Origin: Vibrio gazogenes
GTDB lineage: Bacteria > Pseudomonadota > Gammaproteobacteria > Enterobacterales > Vibrionaceae
Direction: 5' to 3'
Length of the DNA stretch: 64,000 bases
Assembly (NCBI RefSeq): GCF_002196515.1
Contig: NZ_CP018835.1
Location: 2,108,001-2,172,000, forward strand
The notes below the pieces were generated by a model, which saw only the letters and a list, made by a program, of their open reading frames with translations, did no database searches and was not told the origin of the DNA. A program made the position numbers and the translations under genes. Numbering within the stretch: position 1 is the stretch's first letter; the number at the start of each line of letters is the position of its first letter. Of the stretch, positions 1 to 6,029 are shown one piece after another.

Positions 1-2
1 AA

Positions 3-518
3 GCAGCACGCATACCGTATTACGGCATGCGCCAAGTACTGTACCCTGATTTGATACTTACTGCCGCATTAGGCCCCCAAAAAGGCCGAGACCCAAGCTA
101 CCTCGAAAACTTCGAAAGTGGCCTTGCTTTGTGGTATCACATAAAAGTCAGAACGATTAAGCAACTAGAGAATAAAATAGGTTCTTATCATATTGCTGAT
201 GAAATTCGCTATTTAGCGTTAGCAACGCCATCAACTCAGCATGTGGGTACTAAAACGATAACAAAGGTATGGCCTGTGAAACAGGTTGAAATTTTGCCAC
301 GTAGTTCGATCACTGCCGATCAAGCCGGTAGGGCCGACGATTCCTCTGAACTCTATTATCTCTTTCAATTAGGCCGGCCGTTAACTCTTCAGAATCCTGT
401 TACTCATGTTCCTTTACGAAACTTCAGCCACTCGATGAAACTCACAACCTTAACTCGCCTAGAGAGCGTCACTAAGTTTGCTGAGGTCGAAAAAGTCTAC
501 GAAGAGGCAATGGTGTGA
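3..518 (+). CDS. Unrecognised protein, 3' part only (cut by window start)
   Basis: The reading frame is open from base 3, upstream of the first internal ATG at 27, so this is the C-terminal part of a longer gene that begins outside the window. The visible part (about 172 residues) shows no transmembrane segment, signal peptide or motif that I recognise. Its last codons overlap the GTG start of the RhuM fragment (GTGA overlap at 515-518), so the two were probably translationally coupled. It lies in the decayed island left of the att repeat at 911. I assign no function; RhuM genes often travel with restriction-modification loci, which is only a contextual hint. Confidence 0.6.
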   Translation, partial: AARIPYYGMRQVLYPDLILTAALGPQKGRDPSYLENFESGLALWYHIKVRTIKQLENKIGSYHIADEIRYLALATPSTQHVGTKTITKVWPVKQVEILPRSSITADQAGRADDSSELYYLFQLGRPLTLQNPVTHVPLRNFSHSMKLTTLTRLESVTKFAEVEKVYEEAMV

Positions 519-625
519 AAAAGGGGGGTATCTATTATGCAGAAGGTGAAACTCGTGTTGAGTACCGTTTTGAATCCGACACATTATGGTTATCTCAAGC
601 CATGATGGGTTTGGCCGTGGTATAG
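515..625 (+). pseudogene. RhuM-family protein, N-terminal fragment
   Basis: Starting at the GTG at 515, the translation gives about 30 residues typical of the RhuM (virulence_RhuM) N-terminus: a 'IYYAEGETRVEYRFESDT' strand region followed by 'LWLSQAMM', the usual entry into its DNA-binding-like segment. Similarity stops near base 605. The frame then runs a few codons into sequence that is antisense to an integrase remnant and stops at 623-625. RhuM proteins are normally several hundred residues long, so this is a truncated relic. The break marks a deletion or recombination junction inside the older, left-hand island. Confidence 0.65.
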
Positions 626-724
626 CGGATCATCCAGTAAGGCGAGCCCTTCACCGTCTGCATATTTTTTGGGTTCGGCTTTGCTGTATGAAATTATCTG
701 TTTTGCGGTGAGTTTTCCATGTTT
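606..724 (-). pseudogene. Tyrosine integrase, N-terminal remnant
   Basis: Read on the minus strand from about 720, the translation is 'GKLTAKQI...KAEPKKYADGEGLALL'. This resembles the N-terminal segment of P4/DUF4102-type tyrosine integrases, and the intact island integrase at 18206-19423 has a comparable stretch ('LTVNQVKAI...GRHADGDGFYL'). The in-frame start is lost: an ATG at 720-718 is in another frame, suggesting a frameshift. The similarity ends at about 606, where the RhuM fragment meets it from the other side. Its distance from the att copy at 911-938 and its orientation mimic the intact integrase and the att copy at 19655-19682, so it probably belonged to another island at the same site. 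Confidence 0.6.
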
Positions 725-831
725 ACGCCATCGTTGCTGAAATAATGGAGGGGCAATAAAATGACCGCCCACCACTAAACAGGTGGTTGGTAACGGACAT
801 CTGCAAACCGATTTGGACGGGTAAAATAAAA

Positions 832-875
832 AAGCCCTGTATTTACAATGCTTTTTACAAGGTAATCCAGGGCTT
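832..875 (-). terminator. Candidate terminator beside the left att copy
   Basis: AAGCCCTG (832-839) and CAGGGCTT (868-875) form an 8-bp perfect stem with a 28-nt loop. On the minus strand it is followed by a T-rich run (822-831 on the plus strand is A-rich). A very similar GCCCTT/AAGGGC hairpin sits at the equivalent place beside the right att site (19607-19632), where it can terminate yicC. The long loop makes this one weaker. Confidence 0.4.
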
Positions 876-910
876 CTAAGACATTCTTGGACGGATAACT
901 TTCTACCCAA

Positions 911-938
911 GAATCTATTCTATATTCTGGATCTGTTC
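911..938 (+). repeat. attL: copy of the yicC 3' end (direct repeat)
   Basis: 28 bp match 19655-19682 with 26 identities: the first 16 bases are identical and the two differences lie at positions 17 and 26 of the repeat. On the minus strand both copies encode the last residues of YicC, Q-I-Q-N-I-E-stop. This is what integration into the 3' end of yicC produces. It marks the left boundary of the 18.8-kb island and, at the same time, the att junction of the decayed island to its left. Confidence 0.85.
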
Positions 939-1007
939 GTCGAGCAATAAGTTTTATTACTTAAAAATCATAAACTTAGTAGTTTTGTGTTGTCTAATTA
1001 AGAATTT

Positions 1008-1027
1008 TACTACCCAATATACTACCC
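1008..1027 (+). promoter_or_regulatory. Candidate integrase arm-type sites, left end
   Basis: Two copies of TACTACCC at 1008-1015 and 1020-1027 lie 12 bp apart, about 70 bp inside the left att repeat. The right end carries TACTACCC and TACTCCCC at 19533 and 19545, also 12 bp apart. Shared, phased short repeats just inside both ends are what tyrosine integrase arm sites look like. I see nothing else recognisable between 939 and 1305. Confidence 0.5.
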
Positions 1028-1305
1028 AGTTGGTTTAAGTTGCTATGTTTCTTACGTTGACAATAGTTCTGTTTTTGATGAAATAATCTTCACTCAGTCA
1101 CTCTAAGTTGTGACAGTATCCTGTAGTTCAACTATCGATTACTATGTCGCCAGAATATTAATGATAATGATGTTCATTTGTATGTGTTCTGTTTGACTAA
1201 TCGAAGCACCAAGCTGTCAGAGTGAGTTATATTTGTATACTAGTGTCATGTAATTCTGCCGTAAACAACTGTGCCTTTGTTTTAGGTGTTGCTACACCAG
1301 AGCAT

Positions 1306-2193
1306 CTAGAGCAGAGCTCGATAGGCGTGAGCTTTAACCACCTCCTCCACCTTTGGCTTTCTTACTAAGTTCAAGAGTCTCACTTTAAGAGTGTATATTT
1401 TATTTTGATACCAGAAGAAGCCTTCCTTACCATGTAGATAATAATCTGGCTTTTTGGAAGTTAAGTTTTCCTCTGTGTCATCATAGATGCTTTCTTGAGC
1501 GGCAATGCTTTTTATGAAGTTGTCATAATCTTGTTCAGGGGCAGTCTGAATCTTAGGTGTACCTGCTTCTGGCTCTTCTTTTGGTATTGTTTTCCCTTTT
1601 CTAAATAGAGACGTAAATTTCAGTACAAATGTGCTGGTAGGTTCAATAAAACAAGGAAGAGTCACCTTGTCGATATCTGCCCGTCTTTGGTGAAAAACGA
1701 TTAATCCCATTTCTTCGAGTGATTTGATACTGACGGTTATCTTACGGCTGTTAGTTCCAAGTCTAGTGGCCAGCATTTTTATCCCCATTGGGATTCCGCC
1801 TAGTTTCTCATCATAATTTTTTGCTAGCAACATACACAAACAAATGAGAGTAGATTTTGGCTGTTGCCTGATGCTCTTTTCTTCGAAATAACGATAGATG
1901 TTTTGATACTCAACGAATTCATCAGCTATGGGTTTATTTCGAAATCTTGATTCGCTTAACGGACTGAATGGCATCAGGTAAGCGTCATCAAAAGGGGTGA
2001 ACCCCGGCCATATTGACTTTAGTTGTTCCCAGTTTTTTATTCCCAAATAACGTGTGGGAGAGTGACGATTTTTATCAATAACTAGCGTCTTTGAATACCC
2101 TCCTGAAAGCAAAATATAACTGTCTTGCCTATCAAACGGGTTGATGAAATTGTGGAGCTGGTAGGTTGTATCTGTTATCTGATTTGGGGTCAT
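1306..2193 (-). CDS. Hypothetical island protein with winged-helix-like segment
   Basis: A soluble 295-residue protein at the left end of the island, transcribed toward attL and divergent from the Gp2-like genes. Residues roughly 135-165 ('MLATRLGTNSRKITVSIKSL' followed by 'EEMGLIVF') read like a helix-turn-helix/winged-helix with a recognition helix and a wing. The C-terminal part is charged and contains 'KPDYYLHGKEGFFWYQNKIY'. No catalytic motif is apparent. A DNA-binding role in island replication or regulation is inference from the HTH-like segment and from its position next to replication-type genes. I do not recognise the family. Confidence 0.7.
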   Translation of the reverse strand: MTPNQITDTTYQLHNFINPFDRQDSYILLSGGYSKTLVIDKNRHSPTRYLGIKNWEQLKSIWPGFTPFDDAYLMPFSPLSESRFRNKPIADEFVEYQNIYRYFEEKSIRQQPKSTLICLCMLLAKNYDEKLGGIPMGIKMLATRLGTNSRKITVSIKSLEEMGLIVFHQRRADIDKVTLPCFIEPTSTFVLKFTSLFRKGKTIPKEEPEAGTPKIQTAPEQDYDNFIKSIAAQESIYDDTEENLTSKKPDYYLHGKEGFFWYQNKIYTLKVRLLNLVRKPKVEEVVKAHAYRALL

Positions 2194-2571
2194 AGTGATC
2201 TACTTATTGGTAGCTGTTTTTAGCTGATTATTTATGTTCATAAAGTGTAGTCCGATTGATCTATCTAAATAAATTATTTTTTGGATTGTCACTTTTTATG
2301 TGAGTGAACTCCATAAGTAAAAATGCATGAGCCGTGATTTTTGATAAAAAATGAAGGTTAGCTGGTTGGATTTAGCCGATGTGAAGGCTCAGTAATCACC
2401 TAAAAACAGAGTGGGAGTGAATCGAGGGGGATCGGTAATTAATAATATATATACCTCTCCATCTACTCATCTAATCCCACACCTCAACCAACGACCTCAT
2501 CACTCGATATCTTGGTAGGGGATGGGTTCCCCTACCCAAAGAGAGACTTAGAAAATAACGTCACTATCAGT
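2194..2571. other. Divergent intergenic region with inverted repeat
   Basis: This is the 5' region between the divergent genes at 2193 (minus) and 2605 (plus), so it must hold promoters for both. I see an AT-rich stretch (2440-2452, aataatatatat-like) and, just after it, a perfect inverted repeat GGTAGGGGA / TCCCCTACC (about 2514-2536, 5-nt spacer) that could be an operator or a Rep binding site. No ORF here is convincing. Confidence 0.45.
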
Positions 2572-2597
2572 ACCTATGTCATTAACAAAACATAGGT
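2572..2597 (+). promoter_or_regulatory. Leader hairpin 1 (before Gp2-like gene 1)
   Basis: ACCTATGT (2572-2579) pairs perfectly with ACATAGGT (2590-2597) around a 10-nt A-rich loop (cattaacaaa), 7 nt before the ATG at 2605. The 3' arm contains the only purine-rich SD-like bases (TAGG), so the fold would hide them. Genes 2 and 3 have hairpins of the same layout but different stem sequence. Confidence 0.6.
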
Positions 2598-2604
2598 CTC
2601 TATC

Positions 2605-3249
2605 ATGTCTAAAAATCTAACCATCACACACGAATCCACTTTCAACGGAAACAAGATATACATCGACAAGGAGGGGTTGGTCGTTGAATACCTAGAAGGG
2701 ATAGAGTCAGTCCTTGAGAAAGCTCTAGAGCAATATGCGAGGCTTTTTATCGTTCGAGTGGACCTTAACTTACCAACAGACTTTAGAGGGGATGATTCAG
2801 CAGTGATGACTCGTTTCTTCCGCTCTTTGAAATCTCAGGTAGCGGCATATCGAAGACGTAGTGCTCGCCTAAATCGCAAATCCTATCGTGAGACCACCAT
2901 TCGATATGTATGGGCGAAAGAGTGTGATACCTCAACGAGCAGTCATTACCACGTTGTACTTATCCTTGACCGGAACATCTTTCGCTCTCTGGGGGATTTT
3001 GGAGAGTATCAGCAAAGTTTGGCTAACCGTATTCGTAATGCATGGAAGCGTTCAGTGGAAGCCATGTACTCAGGTAAAGAGAAACCAGCTATCCATTTCT
3101 CCAAACAAGGCCAGTATCACTTGCTACGTAACTCTGAGGAGTTTGAGGAGGTGTTTCAATCTGTCTTTTATCGACTGAGCTATCTAGCGAAACGAAGAAC
3201 GAAGCATTTTGGAAAGCGTATGAATAATTTCGGTCATAGTCATAAGTAG
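2605..3249 (+). CDS. Inovirus Gp2-family (YagK/YfjJ) HUH-like protein, paralogue 1
   Basis: 214 residues covering the whole YagK/YfjJ C-terminal (inovirus Gp2) domain. Recognisable family signatures: 'ALEQYARLFIVRVDLNLP' (about 38-55), 'IRYVWAKE' followed by 'SHYHVVLILDRNIF' (about 95-125) with an H-Y-H triad resembling the HUH metal site of rolling-circle Rep proteins, and near the C-terminus 'FYRLSYLAKRRTKHFG' with candidate catalytic tyrosines, then 'NFGHSHK'. Gp2 relatives occur in filamentous phages and integrated islands, and a nicking/replication role is presumed. This is the best-conserved of three tandem paralogues and the only one keeping both the HxH and the SYLAK tyrosine. A hairpin directly precedes its start. 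Confidence 0.85.
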   Translation: MSKNLTITHESTFNGNKIYIDKEGLVVEYLEGIESVLEKALEQYARLFIVRVDLNLPTDFRGDDSAVMTRFFRSLKSQVAAYRRRSARLNRKSYRETTIRYVWAKECDTSTSSHYHVVLILDRNIFRSLGDFGEYQQSLANRIRNAWKRSVEAMYSGKEKPAIHFSKQGQYHLLRNSEEFEEVFQSVFYRLSYLAKRRTKHFGKRMNNFGHSHK

Positions 3250-3272
3250 CTTAAAAAGTAACGGTAGTACCA

Positions 3273-3305
3273 GTTCCTGTGGGAATCACAACAAACCACA
3301 GGAAC
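3273..3305 (+). promoter_or_regulatory. Leader hairpin 2 (before Gp2-like gene 2)
   Basis: GTTCCTGTGG (3273-3282) pairs perfectly with CCACAGGAAC (3296-3305) around a 13-nt loop (gaatcacaacaaa), 5 nt before the ATG at 3311. The AGGA Shine-Dalgarno lies inside the 3' arm. The stem sequence is unrelated to hairpin 1 but the geometry and the A/C-rich loop are the same. Confidence 0.65.
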
Positions 3306-3310
3306 CAATC

Positions 3311-4063
3311 ATGACTCATCAACTTAACGTTACTCATAGTCGTTCAGATGCTCTTAACCACCACACCATCACTTGTGACCGAACCTTTAATGGAAAGCCA
3401 CTCTACTACCACAAGGATGGTCTCGTTCTCGAATACCTAGAGGAGATAGACCGAGTGCTGACTGAAGCACTAAACCAATACCCAAGAATCTTTGCTGTTC
3501 ACATCAACCTAAACCTACCGAGTGACTTCGGGGAAGATTACCTAGCGGTGTTTGCCCATTTCTTTCGTATTTTAGAATCGGAGACTAATGAGCTCTGTAG
3601 AGACAAATACACCGACAGAACTTATCAATACCAGCAAACGGTCATTCGCTATATCTGGGCGAAGGCCAGTGAATCCACCAGCCAGCATCATCATCTTATC
3701 TTGCTCTTTGATAGGGATCTCTTTCAAAACTTCGGCACTGGACGAGAGGGTTGGGGGCGTTCTCTCTACAAAAAAGTGAGGAAGACATGGGATAGGGTGG
3801 TTGAAGCTTATTACAGCCAACCATGCTCTGGATTAGCCTACTCTCCTACGAATGAAGGTTTTGAGCTGTTGTCTGACGCTGAAGTGTTCCCGTTACAGTT
3901 AAACGAGTTCTTCTATCGAATCAGTCGTCTCGCGAAGCCCATTGCCAACCGGAACGATCACTTCAACAAGAGCTTTGGTTGCAGTCACGACTCACCTAAA
4001 AAATACAGCGCGAGTAATGCCTATGTCATTCACAAACAAAAAGGCATTACTCATGGCGAATAG
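3311..4063 (+). CDS. Inovirus Gp2-family (YagK/YfjJ) HUH-like protein, paralogue 2
   Basis: 250 residues, clearly paralogous to its neighbours along its length ('DRTFNGKPLYYHKDGLVLEY', 'RIFAVHINLNLPSDF', 'IRYIWAK'). The HUH-like motif is 'QHHHLILLFD'. The SYLAK motif has become 'SRLAK', although the tyrosine of 'FFYRIS' is kept. The usual family ending 'FGCSH' is followed by about 25 extra residues, because the frame runs through leader hairpin 3 and past the ATG of gene 3 (11-bp overlap). That tail is probably former intergenic DNA made coding by loss of a stop codon. Likely Rep-like role, inferred from the family. Confidence 0.8.
   Translation: MTHQLNVTHSRSDALNHHTITCDRTFNGKPLYYHKDGLVLEYLEEIDRVLTEALNQYPRIFAVHINLNLPSDFGEDYLAVFAHFFRILESETNELCRDKYTDRTYQYQQTVIRYIWAKASESTSQHHHLILLFDRDLFQNFGTGREGWGRSLYKKVRKTWDRVVEAYYSQPCSGLAYSPTNEGFELLSDAEVFPLQLNEFFYRISRLAKPIANRNDHFNKSFGCSHDSPKKYSASNAYVIHKQKGITHGE
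4012..4052 (+). promoter_or_regulatory. Leader hairpin 3 (before Gp2-like gene 3)
   Basis: GAGTAATGCCT (4012-4022) pairs perfectly with AGGCATTACTC (4042-4052), whose last base directly abuts the ATG at 4053. The 19-nt loop again ends in an A-rich acaaacaaaa stretch. The AAGG that could serve as SD is at the base of the 3' arm. The hairpin lies inside the 3' coding end of gene 2, so translation of gene 2 would melt it. Confidence 0.6.
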
Positions 4064-4652
4064 AACCTACCTCCCAAGCATTACTCTTGATAGAACTTTT
4101 GAAGATTACCCGCTGTATTACAGCGACAAGGGGTTATACGAGTCAGCACTGACCTCAATGGTCGATGTTTTTGAACAGGCACTCAGTCAGTTTGACATCT
4201 CTCTTGCTACACGTTTGGACTTGTTTTTGCCAGAAGATCATCAAGATACCGACCTCAGTATCCTCAACGATTACTTTAAGTTGCTTAAAGAAAAGCTTGA
4301 TACGGATTCTCTGTTCTATGTATGGCGTAAGCGGGAAGACAAGGTGCCATCTCACAACTATCGCGTGATGCTGTTTAGTGACTATAGCCAGCACTTTGGT
4401 CCCGCTATTTGTTGGGATAAGCGCAATGAATTGGTCGAGCACCTTAAAACGGCTTGGCAAGAAGCGATAGAAAAGCACTACAGCGGCGAAGCGCGTTCAT
4501 TGGTGTTTCTCAATGACCGAGGCAATTATGGGGTAGGGACTCGTTGTCGTAGTAAAGACACCAACATAAAGAACACTGTCTTCCACCGTATGAGCAGCCT
4601 TGCTGAAGCGTGGGAAGAAAAGCGTTACTGCTTTGGCTCTAGCTTGGAGTAG
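4053..4652 (+). CDS. Inovirus Gp2-family paralogue 3, degenerate active site
   Basis: Start chosen at the ATG at 4053 (199 residues), because similarity to the other two begins there ('YLPSITLDRTFEDYPLYYSDKG') and a leader hairpin abuts it; an upstream in-frame ATG would overlap gene 2. The fold signatures are recognisable ('LFYVWRKRED', 'LVEHLKTAWQEAIEKHYSGEA'). However, the HUH-like triad reads H-N-Y ('SHNYRVMLF') instead of H-x-H, and 'FYR..SYLAK' has become 'FHRMSSLAEA', removing the candidate tyrosine. It may be a non-catalytic partner, regulator or decoy, or simply decaying; the intact frame argues against simple decay. Confidence 0.75.
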   Translation: MANRTYLPSITLDRTFEDYPLYYSDKGLYESALTSMVDVFEQALSQFDISLATRLDLFLPEDHQDTDLSILNDYFKLLKEKLDTDSLFYVWRKREDKVPSHNYRVMLFSDYSQHFGPAICWDKRNELVEHLKTAWQEAIEKHYSGEARSLVFLNDRGNYGVGTRCRSKDTNIKNTVFHRMSSLAEAWEEKRYCFGSSLE

Positions 4653-4716
4653 ACCGACTGCATTTCTTTACAGTGGCGGCTTATCACATGGGTATATACA
4701 AGAGGAGACAATTCCC

Positions 4717-4917
4717 ATGAGATTTTTACGACTAAAAGAAGTGATGTCACTAACAGGGCTAGGCCGCTCCACTATCTACAAGTTCATGGCAGATGAAACC
4801 GACTTTCCGAAGAGTGTCCCACTCGGTGGACGTGCCGTGGCTTGGGTCGAAAGTGAAATAGAGGAATGGATGGAGCAACGTCTAGCACTGCGAGACAACC
4901 AAGAATCTTTTCAGTAA
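4717..4917 (+). CDS. alpA: AlpA-family transcriptional regulator / excisionase
   Basis: A 66-residue MerR-like winged HTH of the AlpA/prophage CP4-57 type: 'FLRLKEVMSLTGLGRSTIYK' (2-22) is the HTH, followed by 'FPKSVPLGGRAVAWVESEIEEWM', the standard AlpA wing and helix. The start at 4717 is preceded by a good SD (agaggaga at 4701-4708). AlpA proteins activate integrase expression or act as recombination directionality factors, so this is the best candidate for the island's excision control. It directly follows the Gp2-like genes. Confidence 0.9.
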   Translation: MRFLRLKEVMSLTGLGRSTIYKFMADETDFPKSVPLGGRAVAWVESEIEEWMEQRLALRDNQESFQ

Positions 4918-4943
4918 CACAAACATCAAATCACATCATCAAC

Positions 4944-4978
4944 GGGGCGCTGGCTAAGCAAAGTCATGCGCCCTTTTT
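4944..4978 (+). terminator. Rho-independent terminator candidate after alpA
   Basis: GGGCGC (4945-4950) and GCGCCC (4968-4973) with a 17-nt loop, followed by TTTTT (4974-4978). The loop is long, so it may be a partial terminator or attenuator before the RNase H gene. Confidence 0.5.
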
Positions 4979-5000
4979 ACAATTAGAGAGAGATAAAAAA

Positions 5001-5447
5001 ATGAGCTATTCAATTTACGTAGACGGCGCTGCACCAAACAACCAACACGGATGTACACGAGGTGGTATTGGGCTGGTGGTCATGGATGAAGACAACGATA
5101 TTGTCCATGAAGAGAGCATCACCATTGACCGAGATACGGATTGTGCGGAGCTGGAGTTACTGGCGTTTATCGAAGGATTAGAGTATGCCGAAGACGGTGA
5201 TGTTATCTATTCGGACAGCGATTACTGTGTGAAAGGTTTCAACATCTGGATGGACGATTGGAAAGACCGAGGGTGGCGTAAAGCGAATAAGAAGCAGGTT
5301 AAGCATCGGCAACTCTGGAAACAAGTCGATGAACTGCGTTCTAGAAAGTATGTCGAGGTACTTAAAGTCAAAGCTCATTCTGGTGTTAGAGGGAATGAGA
5401 TAGCGGATTCGTTAGCAGTTGATGCTGCTAGAAGCGATATCGATTGA
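5001..5447 (+). CDS. Ribonuclease HI (island copy)
   Basis: 148 residues, full-length for RNase HI, which cuts the RNA strand of RNA-DNA hybrids. The catalytic carboxylates are visible in order: D in 'YVDGAAP' (about 8), E in 'CAELELLAF' (about 50), D in 'VIYSDSDYC' (about 71) and D in 'GNEIADSLA' (about 136), plus the basic 'GWRKANKKQVKHRQLW' handle. The ATG at 5001 has an SD-like gagaga upstream. It probably assists replication or R-loop removal for the island. The host's own rnhA is not in this window. A dedicated RNase H next to Rep-like genes is consistent with an autonomously replicating phase, which is inference. Confidence 0.88.
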   Translation: MSYSIYVDGAAPNNQHGCTRGGIGLVVMDEDNDIVHEESITIDRDTDCAELELLAFIEGLEYAEDGDVIYSDSDYCVKGFNIWMDDWKDRGWRKANKKQVKHRQLWKQVDELRSRKYVEVLKVKAHSGVRGNEIADSLAVDAARSDID

Positions 5448-5450
5448 TGT

Positions 5451-5490
5451 AATAGTGCGGTTTGTTGGCACAATCCAACAAACCGCTATT
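5451..5490 (+). terminator. Strong inverted repeat after the RNase H gene
   Basis: GCGGTTTGTTGG (5457-5468) and CCAACAAACCGC (5475-5486) form a perfect 12-bp stem with a 6-nt loop, extended by AATA/TATT. It begins 9 nt after the stop at 5447 and is followed by a loosely T-rich stretch. Probable transcription terminator. Confidence 0.6.
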
Positions 5491-6029
5491 ATCCCGTTAT
5501 TTGCGTTTTTGTAGATAACATATATCTGAAGCTTGATGCGATGTGGGAGAGAGAACGGGCATTAGACCAACCGCTCTCTTAGCAAGTTTTTGCCCCATTC
5601 GAAGTTAGTAACGTGACGAAGGGGTAACTTCTTTCCAAAACCATTGACCCAATTTTAGTAATGCGACAAAGTTACTTCATAACCAGTAGATAAGCATTGA
5701 TTAAGTATGATGCTTTCAAACAAACTTGAAAGTTAGCGTTGGAGGTGAAGCGAGCTAATACGCAGCCACAGCTAAATAGCTTCAACTGATGAGCAAACAT
5801 TCTCAATATGATCGGAATACTGAGAGTTCAGATACAAGGAAGTCAAATAGCCCATAATCATGCGCCCCTTCTACGTAATTTGTTACTCACAAAACAAGCC
5901 ACGGCAATGGACACGGCAAACCGCGCCGTTGCGTTATGATTGTTATACGGCGCACCAAGTCCGCCTACGACCAAAAGTGGACAACAAGAATGTTTACTCT
6001 GCCCACCCAAATTCGGAGCCCTGTAAGAG
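5491..6029. other. Intergenic region upstream of the SIR2-SMC operon
   Basis: No credible ORF. It holds an inverted repeat GAAGTTA ... TAACTTC around 5598-5629, followed by a diverged copy (TTAGTAATGCGACAAAGTTACTTC), and an interval around 5896-5938 with repeated ACGGCAA words ending in GCGTTATG that loosely resembles the right end of an integron attC site. The operon promoter must lie here, but I cannot pick a clear -10/-35 pair. Confidence 0.4.

Noticed and set aside
590..910. 106-codon ORF on the minus strand across the left island remnant
   Set aside because: Only its last 40 residues resemble an integrase N-terminus; the first 60 have no coding features and cross a terminator-like hairpin. 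Annotated as an integrase remnant instead.
5491..6029. Possible oriT for mobilisation by an SXT/R391-type element
   Set aside because: Repeats are present, but I cannot match them to a known oriT from memory, and none of the other hallmark genes of those mobilisable islands is recognisable.
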